From the NCBI RefSeq assembly GCF_003390375.1, contig NZ_QUOT01000001.1, forward strand, positions 3,844,001-3,908,000: DNA of 64,000 bases, read 5' to 3'. The DNA comes from Thalassotalea euphylliae. Its GTDB lineage: Bacteria; Pseudomonadota; Gammaproteobacteria; Enterobacterales; Alteromonadaceae. Shown here piece by piece: positions 19,206 to 27,103 of this stretch (within the stretch, counting starts at the first letter, position 1; each line of letters starts with the position of its first letter). The notes beneath the pieces were generated by a model. The model had not been told where the DNA came from, ran no database searches, and was given only the letters and a program-made list of their open reading frames with translations. Made by a program: the position numbers and the translations under genes.

Positions 19206-19225
19206 GCCCGGTAACTATACCGGGC
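19206..19225 (-). terminator. Terminator of ibpA
   Basis: GCCCGGTA and its complement form an 8-bp G+C-rich stem around a 4-base loop. Reading the minus strand, a run of seven T follows, giving a standard intrinsic terminator for the small heat-shock gene that ends at 19262. Confidence 0.88.
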
Positions 19226-19261
19226 AAAAACTAAAACAGGGAAAACATGTCGTTGAAAAGT

Positions 19262-19717
19262 TTATTCGGTATTACCCTCTAATAAACTTTTGCCATTAAT
19301 AGCAATTTTTCTTGGCTTTAGGGCCTCTGGGATTTCTCTTTCTAAGTCAACGTGTAGTAAACCGTTTTCCATAAAGGCACCGACGACTTTCACGTGGTCA
19401 CCGAGTTGGAACTTACGCTCGAAGTTACGTTCGGCAATGCCTTGATGTAAGAATTTTCGTTCAGCTTTGTCAGCTGCATTGGCTTTTGTGCCAGTAATAA
19501 TTAAGTGATTTTGCTTTGATTCAATATCAAGCTCTTCTTCTGCAAACCCTGCAACGGCCATGGTAATGCGGTACTTATCTTCCGCAAGTGATTCAATGTT
19601 GTATGGCGGGTAAGAAGGCTGTTTCTCGTTGCGTGCGGCTTTATCCATTAGGCTAGCTAAGTGATCAAAACCAATGAATGAACGGTATAGTGGGCTGAAA
19701 TCTGTAGATGTACGCAT
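19262..19717 (-). CDS. ibpA: Small heat-shock protein, IbpA type (Hsp20)
   Basis: This 151-residue Hsp20/alpha-crystallin protein of the IbpA/IbpB type has an N-terminal FSPLYRSFIGFDHL block, YPPYNIE, the alpha-crystallin core (about 33-125) with AVAGFAEEELDIE, and HQGIAERNFERKF. It binds unfolding proteins for later recovery by DnaK/ClpB. The ATG at 19717 is preferred because AGGA lies 10 bases upstream; an in-frame ATG at 19726 is only one base from that AGGA and lies inside a predicted hairpin. A sigma-32-like promoter and a ROSE-like leader precede it. Confidence 0.93.
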   Translation of the reverse strand: MRTSTDFSPLYRSFIGFDHLASLMDKAARNEKQPSYPPYNIESLAEDKYRITMAVAGFAEEELDIESKQNHLIITGTKANAADKAERKFLHQGIAERNFERKFQLGDHVKVVGAFMENGLLHVDLEREIPEALKPRKIAINGKSLLEGNTE

Positions 19718-19723
19718 AATCGT

Positions 19724-19750
19724 CATATCCTATATTTGTTTAGCAATATG
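19724..19750 (-). promoter_or_regulatory. ROSE-like RNA thermometer hairpin in the ibpA leader
   Basis: On the transcript, CAUAUUGCU (19750-19742) can pair with AGGAUAUG (19731-19724) across a 10-base loop: eight pairs including one U-G, with a single bulged G in UUGCU opposite AGG. This is the anti-Shine-Dalgarno layout described for ROSE thermometers of small heat-shock genes. It hides the AGGA site and the upstream ATG at low temperature. The structure was drawn by hand, not folded. Confidence 0.65.
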
Positions 19751-19973
19751 TTAATACTTAATAAAATTTGGCTGTGGCAGGCAGTCCGACTAGCTAGCAT
19801 CATTGGCTAATAAAAGTTAGTTAAAGCTCACTAAAGTGACACTTAAATGCTGTGTTTGTCGCGATTGTTGCCATTTCTTGCATTGCAAGATAAAGCTAAA
19901 TTCATTAAGCGTGCCCTTCATAATGAACGGGCGGTTAATGTGATGTAGTCCCTATCAGGCGACTACAATTTCT

Positions 19974-20001
19974 ATATGTGGTTGATGAAAATAGATTCAA
20001 G
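19974..20001 (-). promoter_or_regulatory. Sigma-32-like heat-shock promoter of ibpA
   Basis: On the minus strand, CTTGAA (20001-19996), a 14-base spacer and CCACATAT (19981-19974) match the sigma-32 consensus CTTGAA / CCCCATNT with one mismatch in the -10. Transcription would start near 19966, giving a leader of about 250 bases that ends in the thermometer-like hairpin. Confidence 0.7.
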
Positions 20002-20088
20002 GAAAAAACTTAAAAAATTTTAAATTAATTTTTTATTTGTTTTTAAATGTTTGAATATATGGATTGTTTTTTGAACGTTCAGAAACAA

Positions 20089-20110
20089 AAAAGAGCCAGT
20101 CGGCTCTTTT
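20089..20110 (-). terminator. Terminator of tpx
   Basis: AAAAGAGCC and GGCTCTTTT pair around the loop AGTC; on the minus strand a run of T follows. It is the likely intrinsic terminator of the tpx gene ending at 20171. Confidence 0.85.
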
Positions 20111-20170
20111 AAAAAATGTAAAGTAACGAAAAGCTCGAAAGCAACGAACAGCTCTAAAGTATCGAAAAGT

Positions 20171-20833
20171 CTAGTGACCCGCGACAGCGCCATCTTCAGT
20201 AGCCGAAGTTGTTGATGTCGAAGCTTCCGCTGAATTTAGTGCTTTTAAGGTTGCCAAGGCATTGTCGTAATTTGGATGCTGAGAAATGTTTGCAACGAGT
20301 TCTTTGTAAGCGATATTACGTTGCTCATCGATAATAAAAATTGCGCGCGTTAGCAGCCCCATATCTTTAATTAGCAAACCGTACTTACTACCAAAGTCTC
20401 GCCATACTGCGTCGGAAAGCACTTTTACTTTGTCGATGTTTTCAGTTTTACAGAAACGCTTTTGTGCAAAAGGTAAGTCGTTGCTAATAGTCATCATCAC
20501 CACGTTGCCAGGTAGATTAGCAACTTCTTCATTAAAGCGTTTAGTTTGCAATGAACACACGCCAGTATCTAAGCTAGGTACCACTGAAATAAGCACCGGC
20601 TTGTTTGCGAAGTCGCTTAACGATACTGGCCCAAATGAATCATTTACCACTTTAAAGTCTGGTGCTTTTTGACCTTCTTTAACTTGGTTGCCTAATAAGG
20701 TGACAAACTTGTTGCCTGCTTTCACTAAATTGTCGGTTTGCGGCAGAGAGTCTTGCGTGAAGAAATCAGCGCAAGCAGAGGAAATAACAGCAAAATTTAA
20801 TGCACTAGTTAATAGTAAAGTTGAAAATTTCAT
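20171..20833 (-). CDS. tpx: Thiol peroxidase Tpx with signal peptide
   Basis: This 220-residue thiol peroxidase of the Tpx/peroxiredoxin family has the peroxidatic motif SLDTGVCSLQTKRFNEE (Cys about 92) and a resolving cysteine in RFCKTENIDKV (about 126). These correspond to C61 and C95 of E. coli Tpx. It is about 50 residues longer than the usual 165: an N-terminal Sec-like signal peptide (residues 1-22, ending SSACA) and a low-complexity Ser/Thr/Ala tail (STSTTSATEDGAVAGH). Export to the periplasm is therefore likely. It has its own terminator. Confidence 0.92.
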   Translation of the reverse strand: MKFSTLLLTSALNFAVISSACADFFTQDSLPQTDNLVKAGNKFVTLLGNQVKEGQKAPDFKVVNDSFGPVSLSDFANKPVLISVVPSLDTGVCSLQTKRFNEEVANLPGNVVMMTISNDLPFAQKRFCKTENIDKVKVLSDAVWRDFGSKYGLLIKDMGLLTRAIFIIDEQRNIAYKELVANISQHPNYDNALATLKALNSAEASTSTTSATEDGAVAGH

Positions 20834-21011
20834 ATATAGTGTACGTATAGATATCGTATGTAATACAAGCTTACCTTCGTCCTGATTAAATTGCTAATGA
20901 ATAAGGCTGGTCTTGGTTATTTTACCGATATAACAATAGAGTGCAGTTGGGGCTTTAGCCTTTGCTTAACTCTCTCACATCCATTGAAGTGTCAGAGGTT
21001 GTTTACTGATA

Positions 21012-22109
21012 ATGCCAACCAAATTACTTATATGCGACGACTCAAATATGGCGCGCAAGCAGGTAGCACGTTCACTGCCTGAAGACTGGGAGGTCGATGT
21101 AAGTTTTGCCGAAAATGGCGAACAAGCGATTGCCGCGATTAAAGCTGGCAAAGGCGATGTGCTGCTACTGGACCTGAATATGCCAGTCATGGATGGGTAT
21201 CAAGTCCTTGAAACCATCGTCAAAGAAGATTTACCAACGCTTACCGTAGTGATTTCCGGTGATATTCAGCCAGAAGCGCATCAGCGCGTTACGGGTATGG
21301 GCGCGCTGGATTTTATTCAAAAGCCTGTGAACAAAGATAAACTAACCGAGATCTTACTGTCTTACGGTATTTTTACTCGCGAAGAGCTTTCTACGAGTAA
21401 AGTAAACCAGGAAACTGCAACGAAAAGCCGACAAGATAAAATAGAGTTACCTGCCATCAACAAGCCTGTGCCTAAAGCGCAGGAAGTAAAAGAGCGCGTA
21501 TACCAGCCAATCACCTTAGCGACAGATTTACGAGATTGTTATCAAGAAATCGCCAATGTTGCCATGGGCAGAGCAGGGGATTTATTGGCGCGCTTACTCG
21601 ATGTATTTGTACTCTTGCCAATTCCGAATGTTAATTTGATTGAAGTTAGCGAGCTTCGCATGGCACTAACTTCAGTTGCCACTAATGAGACAACATCGGG
21701 CGTATGTCAGGGTTTTATTGGCGCAGGCGTCAGCGGCGAAGCGTTATTAATTCTCAATGATTCGAGTTTCAAAGAAATCGCATCTTTGATGAACTATCAC
21801 CAAGATATTGATGAAAGTGCTGAACTTGAACTGTTAATGGACATGGCCAATACCTTAATTGGTGCCTGCTTAAGTGGTGTTTCTGAGCAACTTGATATGA
21901 CGTTTAGCCAAGGTCACCCCGTAGTGCTTGGTCAACACCGCAATATTAAAGACTTAATTGCCACCAACTCAGCAAAATGGCGTCAAACGCTTGCCATCGA
22001 GATTAGCTACAACATTGAAAACTATTCAATAAAATGTGACTTGTTGTTGCTATTTACTGAAGAATCAATGCGCACTTTGAACAATAAAATTTCCTATTTA
22101 CTGGATTAG
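21012..22109 (+). CDS. Response regulator: receiver domain fused to CheC-like phosphatase domain
   Basis: This 365-residue two-domain protein has a receiver domain at residues 1-120 with acidic pocket DD9-10, phosphoacceptor D54 in LLLDLNMPVMDG, and K in FIQKP near 106. Its C-terminal region (about 170-360) resembles CheC/CheX phosphatases: DCYQEIAN at about 175-182 fits the D-x3-E-x2-N active motif, and a second, altered copy ELLMDMAN lies near 273. It may dephosphorylate itself or a partner receiver. The diguanylate cyclase gene starts two bases after its stop, so the pair is one operon and probably one signalling unit. Confidence 0.82.
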   Translation: MPTKLLICDDSNMARKQVARSLPEDWEVDVSFAENGEQAIAAIKAGKGDVLLLDLNMPVMDGYQVLETIVKEDLPTLTVVISGDIQPEAHQRVTGMGALDFIQKPVNKDKLTEILLSYGIFTREELSTSKVNQETATKSRQDKIELPAINKPVPKAQEVKERVYQPITLATDLRDCYQEIANVAMGRAGDLLARLLDVFVLLPIPNVNLIEVSELRMALTSVATNETTSGVCQGFIGAGVSGEALLILNDSSFKEIASLMNYHQDIDESAELELLMDMANTLIGACLSGVSEQLDMTFSQGHPVVLGQHRNIKDLIATNSAKWRQTLAIEISYNIENYSIKCDLLLLFTEESMRTLNNKISYLLD

Positions 22110-22111
22110 TT

Positions 22112-23074
22112 ATGTCGTTAGAAGCATCACAATTAAATGAATTACATTGGCTGATGGAAATGTTGCACAACATTGACGTTGGCTTAGTGGTACTTGATCG
22201 TGAGTACAATATCCAGATTTGGAATGGTTTTATGGAGAACCACAGTGGTTTACTGCCACGCGAGGTTAAAGATAAAAACTTGTTTAGCTTGTTTGAGGAA
22301 ATTCCTCAAGACTGGTTTGTTCGTAAAGCGGAATCGGTATTTTTACTGAAAAACAAAGCGTTTACCATTTGGGAGCAGCGCCCATATGTGTTCAAGTTTC
22401 AAAACTATCGCCCAATCACGGGTACAGCTGATTACATGTACCAGAATACCACTTTTATCCCGCTTATGGCTGCCAATGGGAAAGTGAGTCACCTGTGCTT
22501 GATTGTTTATGATGTAACCGACAGTGCGGTGCATAAGAAAGATCTTGAAGCGGCTAACCAAGAACTGGCGATACTAAGTCAAACTGATGGGTTAACTAAG
22601 TTGTTTAACCGCACCCATTGGGAACGTTGTTTAGAAGCTGAATTTAAACGTTGGACTCGCAGCCATAACCCAAGCTGTCTAGTCATGATTGATATTGATC
22701 ATTTCAAAAATATCAATGACAGCTATGGTCATATGGTAGGCGACCAAGTGATTCGACATTTGGCAGATGTTGTGCGTCAACAAGTGCGAGAAACCGATGT
22801 GTCTGGGCGTTATGGCGGTGAAGAATTTTCTATTTTGTTATCCGACACGACCTTAGAAAATGCCCACATATTTGCTGAGCGTATGCGCAAGACAGTTGAG
22901 GCTTCGGTGGTGAAATACAATGATATTGATGTGAAGTACACCATCAGCATTGGTATTGCACAAGTTACGCCGGGTATCAGCACCTACGAAGCGTGGATTG
23001 AATGCTCAGATGCTGCGCTTTATCAGTCAAAAGAAGGCGGTCGTAACCGTATTACCTTGTTCCCCAAACAATAA
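22112..23074 (+). CDS. PAS-GGDEF diguanylate cyclase
   Basis: This 320-residue protein makes cyclic di-GMP. A PAS-like sensor domain lies at about 10-130 (LHNIDVGLVVLDREYNIQIWN), followed by a short linker helix and the GGDEF domain (about 150-318). The active loop is RYGGEEF (GGEEF at 235-239), so it should be active. An inhibitory I-site RETD lies five residues before it, predicting product feedback. There are no membrane segments, so it is cytoplasmic. It is translationally linked to the preceding receiver-CheC-like gene. Confidence 0.92.
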   Translation: MSLEASQLNELHWLMEMLHNIDVGLVVLDREYNIQIWNGFMENHSGLLPREVKDKNLFSLFEEIPQDWFVRKAESVFLLKNKAFTIWEQRPYVFKFQNYRPITGTADYMYQNTTFIPLMAANGKVSHLCLIVYDVTDSAVHKKDLEAANQELAILSQTDGLTKLFNRTHWERCLEAEFKRWTRSHNPSCLVMIDIDHFKNINDSYGHMVGDQVIRHLADVVRQQVRETDVSGRYGGEEFSILLSDTTLENAHIFAERMRKTVEASVVKYNDIDVKYTISIGIAQVTPGISTYEAWIECSDAALYQSKEGGRNRITLFPKQ

Positions 23075-23124
23075 CATCACGAACTTTCACTTGGTATCAA
23101 TTGCCTCTTGTGTGCTAGAGGCAA

Positions 23125-23538
23125 TTATTCCAAATTTGCTTTTAATTTGCTGGCAATTTCAGTAAATGCGCTAATTTGTGAGGCAGGAATATCGGTCAGC
23201 ATTTTTTCAAACACCTCTTGTTCCGCTTGCTTAAATGCAGCCATTATTGCTTGTCCAGATGATGTTAAAACCAATAATTGGCTTCTCTTATCCTGTGCAT
23301 GGTCTTTTTTAATGACTAAGCCTTGAGTGACTAACTCTTTAATTAGTCGATTAATCTGGGCTTTATCTCGTCCCATAAAGTTTGCCAATTTTTGGCCAGT
23401 ACACAGATCAATCTTGCTAATAACTTTCAACGATTTAAGGTGCATTGGTGTTAAATCAAAGTCTAGCTGTTTGACCTTGGTTAGTATGTTCATTCGCACT
23501 GAATGTATTAATTCAAAAAGCGTGTCGCTAAGTTCCAT
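23125..23538 (-). CDS. MarR-family transcriptional regulator
   Basis: This 137-residue winged-helix protein of the MarR family has a DNA-binding region at about 30-95 with LKVISKIDLCTGQKLANFMGRDKAQINRLIKELVTQGLV. The ATG at 23538 was chosen because GGAA lies 6 bases upstream; longer readings lack a ribosome site. It is divergent from a membrane-protein gene, with a perfect 12-bp inverted repeat between them, so it probably represses both. The inducing ligand is unknown. Confidence 0.88.
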   Translation of the reverse strand: MELSDTLFELIHSVRMNILTKVKQLDFDLTPMHLKSLKVISKIDLCTGQKLANFMGRDKAQINRLIKELVTQGLVIKKDHAQDKRSQLLVLTSSGQAIMAAFKQAEQEVFEKMLTDIPASQISAFTEIASKLKANLE

Positions 23539-23583
23539 GTTGATTCCACATTTTTTTGCTAAGCGCAAAATGCATCAAATTGT

Positions 23584-23612
23584 AAAGTTGGTTGATAATG
23601 TCAACCAACTTT
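23584..23612. promoter_or_regulatory. Probable MarR operator
   Basis: AAAGTTGGTTGA and TCAACCAACTTT form a perfect 12-bp inverted repeat with a 5-base spacer, in the divergent region between the MarR gene and the membrane-protein gene. A further half-site-like GTCAACTTT lies at about 23629. A TATTATAG -10-like sequence follows immediately, so binding would block transcription to the right. Confidence 0.65.
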
Positions 23613-23689
23613 TATTATAGTAGACCTTGTCAACTTTATTCAATTCTTTGCCGTTTTTCCATTCAAGTAACCATTTTATTAGAGTAAAT

Positions 23690-24151
23690 ATGCAATCGAA
23701 TGTTAAGCAGGTGTTTAAGCTGTTACCTGCAGTGCTGGTGCTTATTGCCATCATTATCACCATTATGACCTGGGTGAATTTATCGACACTTCGCGGCTTT
23801 TTTGAAGCTTGGAGCCGTGCGTTCTTTTTTGCCACCGTTACGGTTTTGCCAATAGGCGGTTTGATGTTTTTAGCGCTTTATCAGTTTATTGGGCGTGTAT
23901 TTCGCAAATGGCCAGAGATGCTTCGTAATTTGCTCATTGGTATAGTGATGACGCTAATCTTAGAATCGATAATGGCGCTCACCACAACGGCGAGTATTCA
24001 AAACTTCCAGTCGATAAATGAGTTTTTTGATTTGTACATGACGAGCTTTTTATACGCCTTACCTGTTGGACTGCTCTATGCCAGTGTCACTGCTGTTATG
24101 GTTAATTTTGAAGTAGAACAGGAAGTTATTGCTCGTGCAAAACGTCAGTGA
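23690..24151 (+). CDS. Small integral membrane protein, DUF2798-like
   Basis: This 153-residue protein has four hydrophobic segments (about 10-30, 45-68, 82-102 and 115-140), consistent with a doubled two-helix unit as in DUF2798 proteins. The family match is tentative. The ATG at 23690 starts a basic-then-hydrophobic N-terminus; an upstream TTG is open but would lie in the promoter. It is the likely target of the divergent MarR regulator, which suggests an efflux or envelope-stress role, but no function is known. Confidence 0.68.
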   Translation: MQSNVKQVFKLLPAVLVLIAIIITIMTWVNLSTLRGFFEAWSRAFFFATVTVLPIGGLMFLALYQFIGRVFRKWPEMLRNLLIGIVMTLILESIMALTTTASIQNFQSINEFFDLYMTSFLYALPVGLLYASVTAVMVNFEVEQEVIARAKRQ

Positions 24152-24330
24152 GGTTTCTCTAAAAAGCCAGTAGTTACCAGCTGCTAAGCCCAAGCATGCA
24201 AGGTAATTAGTTTTTCTGAGCTGAAATTAGATTTATCACAACTTGATGGTCAACTGACTGAGTTGGTGGCGATCAGGAGTAGGCTTGCTGAAATTTCAGC
24301 GAGTTAATATTTGTAACTATCGGAGGAAAT

Positions 24331-25056
24331 ATGGCAGCAAATCTATATATGACGCAGGTATCATCGGTACAAGATGTATCACCACACATGCGCCGAGTTG
24401 TGTTAACAGGTGAATCTCTGGCTGATTTTCCGGTAGATAAAGAAAGTGCGCATGTAAAAGCTATTTTCCCTGATCCGAGCTCACAAGACAAAATTCCTAC
24501 GCTAAGTACCGCGCCTGATCAGAGAAAATGGATGCGCTCTTATACTATTCGACAATTTAACCCGTTACGGCGAGAACTGACCATCGATTTTGCGGTTAAT
24601 GACCATCAAGGGTTAGCGGCAGACTGGGCACTCAACGCACAACCAAATGATTTCTTAGGGGTCGCAGGCCCAGGCGACATCAAGCACACTGACTTTGGTG
24701 CCCATCAGCATTTGTTTTTTGGCGATATCACGGCGCTGCCTGCCATTGCTGCCACGTTGGAGCAACTGCCTCAGTCATCCCAAGGACAAGCTTGGTTACA
24801 GGTGCCTGATAGTGAAGATATTCAAGAAATAATAGCTCCTAGAGGAATAAAGGTTCACTGGCTAGTAACGCCAAATAAATTAACTGATAGGTTTTTATCG
24901 GGGTTGCAATCGGTTGGATGTGAGCTAACTGACACTGCAATTTTTATTGCAGCAGAAGTGAGTATCGTAAGGCAACTTAAGGCGTATTTATCAGATCATT
25001 GCCAATACACTCCTGAAAAGCTGTATGCCAGTGCATATTGGAATAGTAAGCGATAG
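24331..25056 (+). CDS. Siderophore-interacting protein (ViuB/SIP family ferric reductase)
   Basis: This 241-residue flavin-dependent reductase of the SIP family releases iron from ferric siderophores in the cytoplasm. It has the FAD-binding motif MRSYTIRQFNP (about 69-79), DFAVNDHQGLAADWA, VAGPG near residue 112, and the C-terminal EVSIVRQLKAYL and YASAYW blocks. A strong GGAGG site precedes the ATG. I see no Fur box upstream. No siderophore biosynthesis or receptor gene is adjacent. Confidence 0.9.
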   Translation: MAANLYMTQVSSVQDVSPHMRRVVLTGESLADFPVDKESAHVKAIFPDPSSQDKIPTLSTAPDQRKWMRSYTIRQFNPLRRELTIDFAVNDHQGLAADWALNAQPNDFLGVAGPGDIKHTDFGAHQHLFFGDITALPAIAATLEQLPQSSQGQAWLQVPDSEDIQEIIAPRGIKVHWLVTPNKLTDRFLSGLQSVGCELTDTAIFIAAEVSIVRQLKAYLSDHCQYTPEKLYASAYWNSKR

Positions 25057-25133
25057 CGACAACGACTAATGATATTTCACAACCAACTACCGCGACTTTA
25101 ACTTTGGCTTACGGCAAAATTTAAACTTACCCG

Positions 25134-25164
25134 AAGAAAGGGGAAGGAGCTTCCCCTTTCTTCA
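25134..25164. terminator. Strong stem-loop between converging genes
   Basis: GAAGAAAGGGGAAG and its exact complement form a 14-bp stem with a 3-base loop. There is no T-run directly after it on either strand, but its place between two converging genes suggests transcription termination or mRNA 3'-end protection. Confidence 0.65.
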
Positions 25165-25254
25165 GCTCTAGCTTTATGATTTTAGCCATTTAACTTTCCC
25201 CTATTTATTTCAGTTATTTAGTGTTCGACCATTTTAGCATTAGCCGTTAAAACT

Positions 25255-26052
25255 TTAGCCATTAAACCAGCGAACGTCTGCCGCTATTTTATCGTGCTGC
25301 TTAAGCTTTTCGCGGGGCACCGGTTTTTCTGCATGCTGCTCTGCATCACTTTTTTCCGTGATTTTTGTGACACTAGTAGTTGAATTAATTCGCTGCTTAC
25401 TACCCCTTAGTTGGTCTTTTTCCGAACCCCTGTGCACACTAGTTCGCGTATTTATGCTCCGTTCTGTATTTTTTCCAGAGCTCGTTTGAACAGTCTCTTG
25501 GTCAACAGGAAGATTGTCGATAGAGTGATTGCTAACAGCTCTATTGTGGCTTGGCTTACTTTTGTTGGCATCGGCATCGGCGGGTGGGTTAGCGCGATGC
25601 TGCATAGCTTCTTGATTAGCTGACTTATACGGGTGGTTGATTGCAATACAAGTTGCACCATTTGATTCAGGCAGTGTTTTAACCAGTTCGATAACAAGAA
25701 GGCCGTGGCTTAGTTTAGCCCGTGTTACTTCAACATATTCTGCAAGTGTGAATTTTCGCTCAAAACTTTGCGTGATAATGCCATGATGTAGATACTGGCG
25801 ATTCGCGTTTTTCAGCTTTTCGCCACTCACCGTTAGCTCACCATGCTCTACTTGAATATTGAGTTCATCGTCAGCAAAGCCTGCCGCTGCGATGGTAATC
25901 GCATAGCAATTTTCTGCAACGACCTCAATATTGTAAGCGGGATAGCTGCTTACCTCATTTGTTGCAGCTAGTGCGTTATCTAACAAGCCGGATAACCCGT
26001 CAAAGCCAATACTACTGCGATAGAGTGGGCTTAAATCAACTGAGTTCATCAT
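25255..26052 (-). CDS. Hsp20/IbpA-like protein with a long polar C-terminal tail
   Basis: This 265-residue protein is a paralogue of the IbpA at 19.3 kb: the N-terminal 140 residues share LSPLYRSSIGFDGL, YPAYNIEV, AAAGFADDELNIQ and HHGIITQSFERKF. After the alpha-crystallin domain, about 120 residues rich in Lys, Ser, Asn, Gln, Glu and Arg follow (about 143-260), low in hydrophobics and apparently disordered, ending VRWFNG. IbpA proteins are normally about 145-150 residues. A strong GGAGGAGG site precedes the ATG. No sigma-32 promoter or ROSE-like hairpin was found upstream. Confidence 0.87.
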   Translation of the reverse strand: MMNSVDLSPLYRSSIGFDGLSGLLDNALAATNEVSSYPAYNIEVVAENCYAITIAAAGFADDELNIQVEHGELTVSGEKLKNANRQYLHHGIITQSFERKFTLAEYVEVTRAKLSHGLLVIELVKTLPESNGATCIAINHPYKSANQEAMQHRANPPADADANKSKPSHNRAVSNHSIDNLPVDQETVQTSSGKNTERSINTRTSVHRGSEKDQLRGSKQRINSTTSVTKITEKSDAEQHAEKPVPREKLKQHDKIAADVRWFNG

Positions 26053-26167
26053 ACATCCTCCTCCAAAAGTAATAATGCAAGCTATTGTTGGTAATAGCTA
26101 AACTGCTTTTCAAACTGTTAATTCGCTACTGTTATTTCCCTACCGTTACTTCGCTATATTCCTAAGG

Positions 26168-27100
26168 TTATTGCACTAGGTAGCTTCCCAGCGCAATAAA
26201 AAACGGCACGCCAATGAGCACATTAAACGGAAAGGTAATGCCCAATGAAGCAGTAATCGACATGCCAGCGTTTGCTTCTGGCAGGCTTTCTTTCATTGCC
26301 GCAGGTACGGCAATGTATGATGCACTTGCACCCAACACAGCCATCAGCGCGACGCCGCCTGCACTTAGCCCCATCACTAGTCCCAAACCAGTGCCAGCCA
26401 AGCCGCCAATCATCGGCATTAATATCGCGAAACTAATTAAAAATATGCTGTTCTTTTTCAATGTTGAAAGTTGTTCGGCGGCAACTATGCCCATTTTCAG
26501 TAGGAAAAGTGCCAATACTCCTGAAAATAAGTCAATAAACATTGGCGAAAGCTTTTGCACGCTGGCGCCACCCATATAGCCAATAGCCAAGCCGCCTAGC
26601 ATTAGTAGGATGCTTTGGTTAGCGATAAGTTCTTTTTTAATAAATTCGCCATTTACTATTTTTAAGTTGCCTTTGGCGAGCACTAGACCGACCAAAATAG
26701 CGGGCATTTCCAGCAACACGACAAACAGCGGAAAATAAGCTTCATAACTAATATTGCTTGCTTCGAGCAAGGCAACTGCTACCGCATAAGTTGCGACGCT
26801 CACCGAACCATAGTGAGCGGCTACCGCACCAGAGTTGATTTTATCTAACTGGCCGAAATAGCGTAGTAACGGATAGGCAAGCAAAGGTAAGGTTAGGCCA
26901 AACGCGATAACGACTAACGACATGGTGAGCAAGCTAGGGTCAACATGTGCTTGCAGCGCTAAGCCACCTTTTAAGCCAATGGCAATCATCAAAAACATAC
27001 TTAGCGTTTTATAAAGGCCATCAGGAAAAGAAAGCTTGGCGCCAGTTAATTGGCAAACAATGCCTAAAATAAAAAATGCAACAACTGCGTCTAACATCAT
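26168..27100 (-). CDS. Sodium-dependent bicarbonate permease, SbtA family
   Basis: This 310-residue polytopic membrane protein has about ten hydrophobic segments and the SbtA-family start VVAFFILGIVCQLTGAKL, with IAIGLKGG near residue 42 and AHYGSVSVATYAVA near residue 95. SbtA transporters take up bicarbonate with sodium for the cyanobacterial carbon-concentrating mechanism; in heterotrophs they probably supply carboxylases. It is preceded by a small membrane-protein gene with 3 bases between, and the divergent LysR gene is of the CbbR/CmpR type, which fits inorganic carbon control. No SbtB (PII-like) gene is next to it. Confidence 0.85.
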   Translation of the reverse strand: MMLDAVVAFFILGIVCQLTGAKLSFPDGLYKTLSMFLMIAIGLKGGLALQAHVDPSLLTMSLVVIAFGLTLPLLAYPLLRYFGQLDKINSGAVAAHYGSVSVATYAVAVALLEASNISYEAYFPLFVVLLEMPAILVGLVLAKGNLKIVNGEFIKKELIANQSILLMLGGLAIGYMGGASVQKLSPMFIDLFSGVLALFLLKMGIVAAEQLSTLKKNSIFLISFAILMPMIGGLAGTGLGLVMGLSAGGVALMAVLGASASYIAVPAAMKESLPEANAGMSITASLGITFPFNVLIGVPFFIALGSYLVQ

Positions 27101-27103
27101 GGC

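Noticed and set aside
24152..24330. Fur box before the siderophore-interacting protein gene
   Set aside because: The gene function made it likely, but no 19-base palindrome near the Fur consensus is visible in the upstream region.
26053..26167. Sigma-32 promoter or ROSE element before the second Hsp20 gene
   Set aside because: No CTTGAA/CCCCAT pair with proper spacing was found, and the GGAGGAGG site is not matched by an UUGCU-type anti-site.
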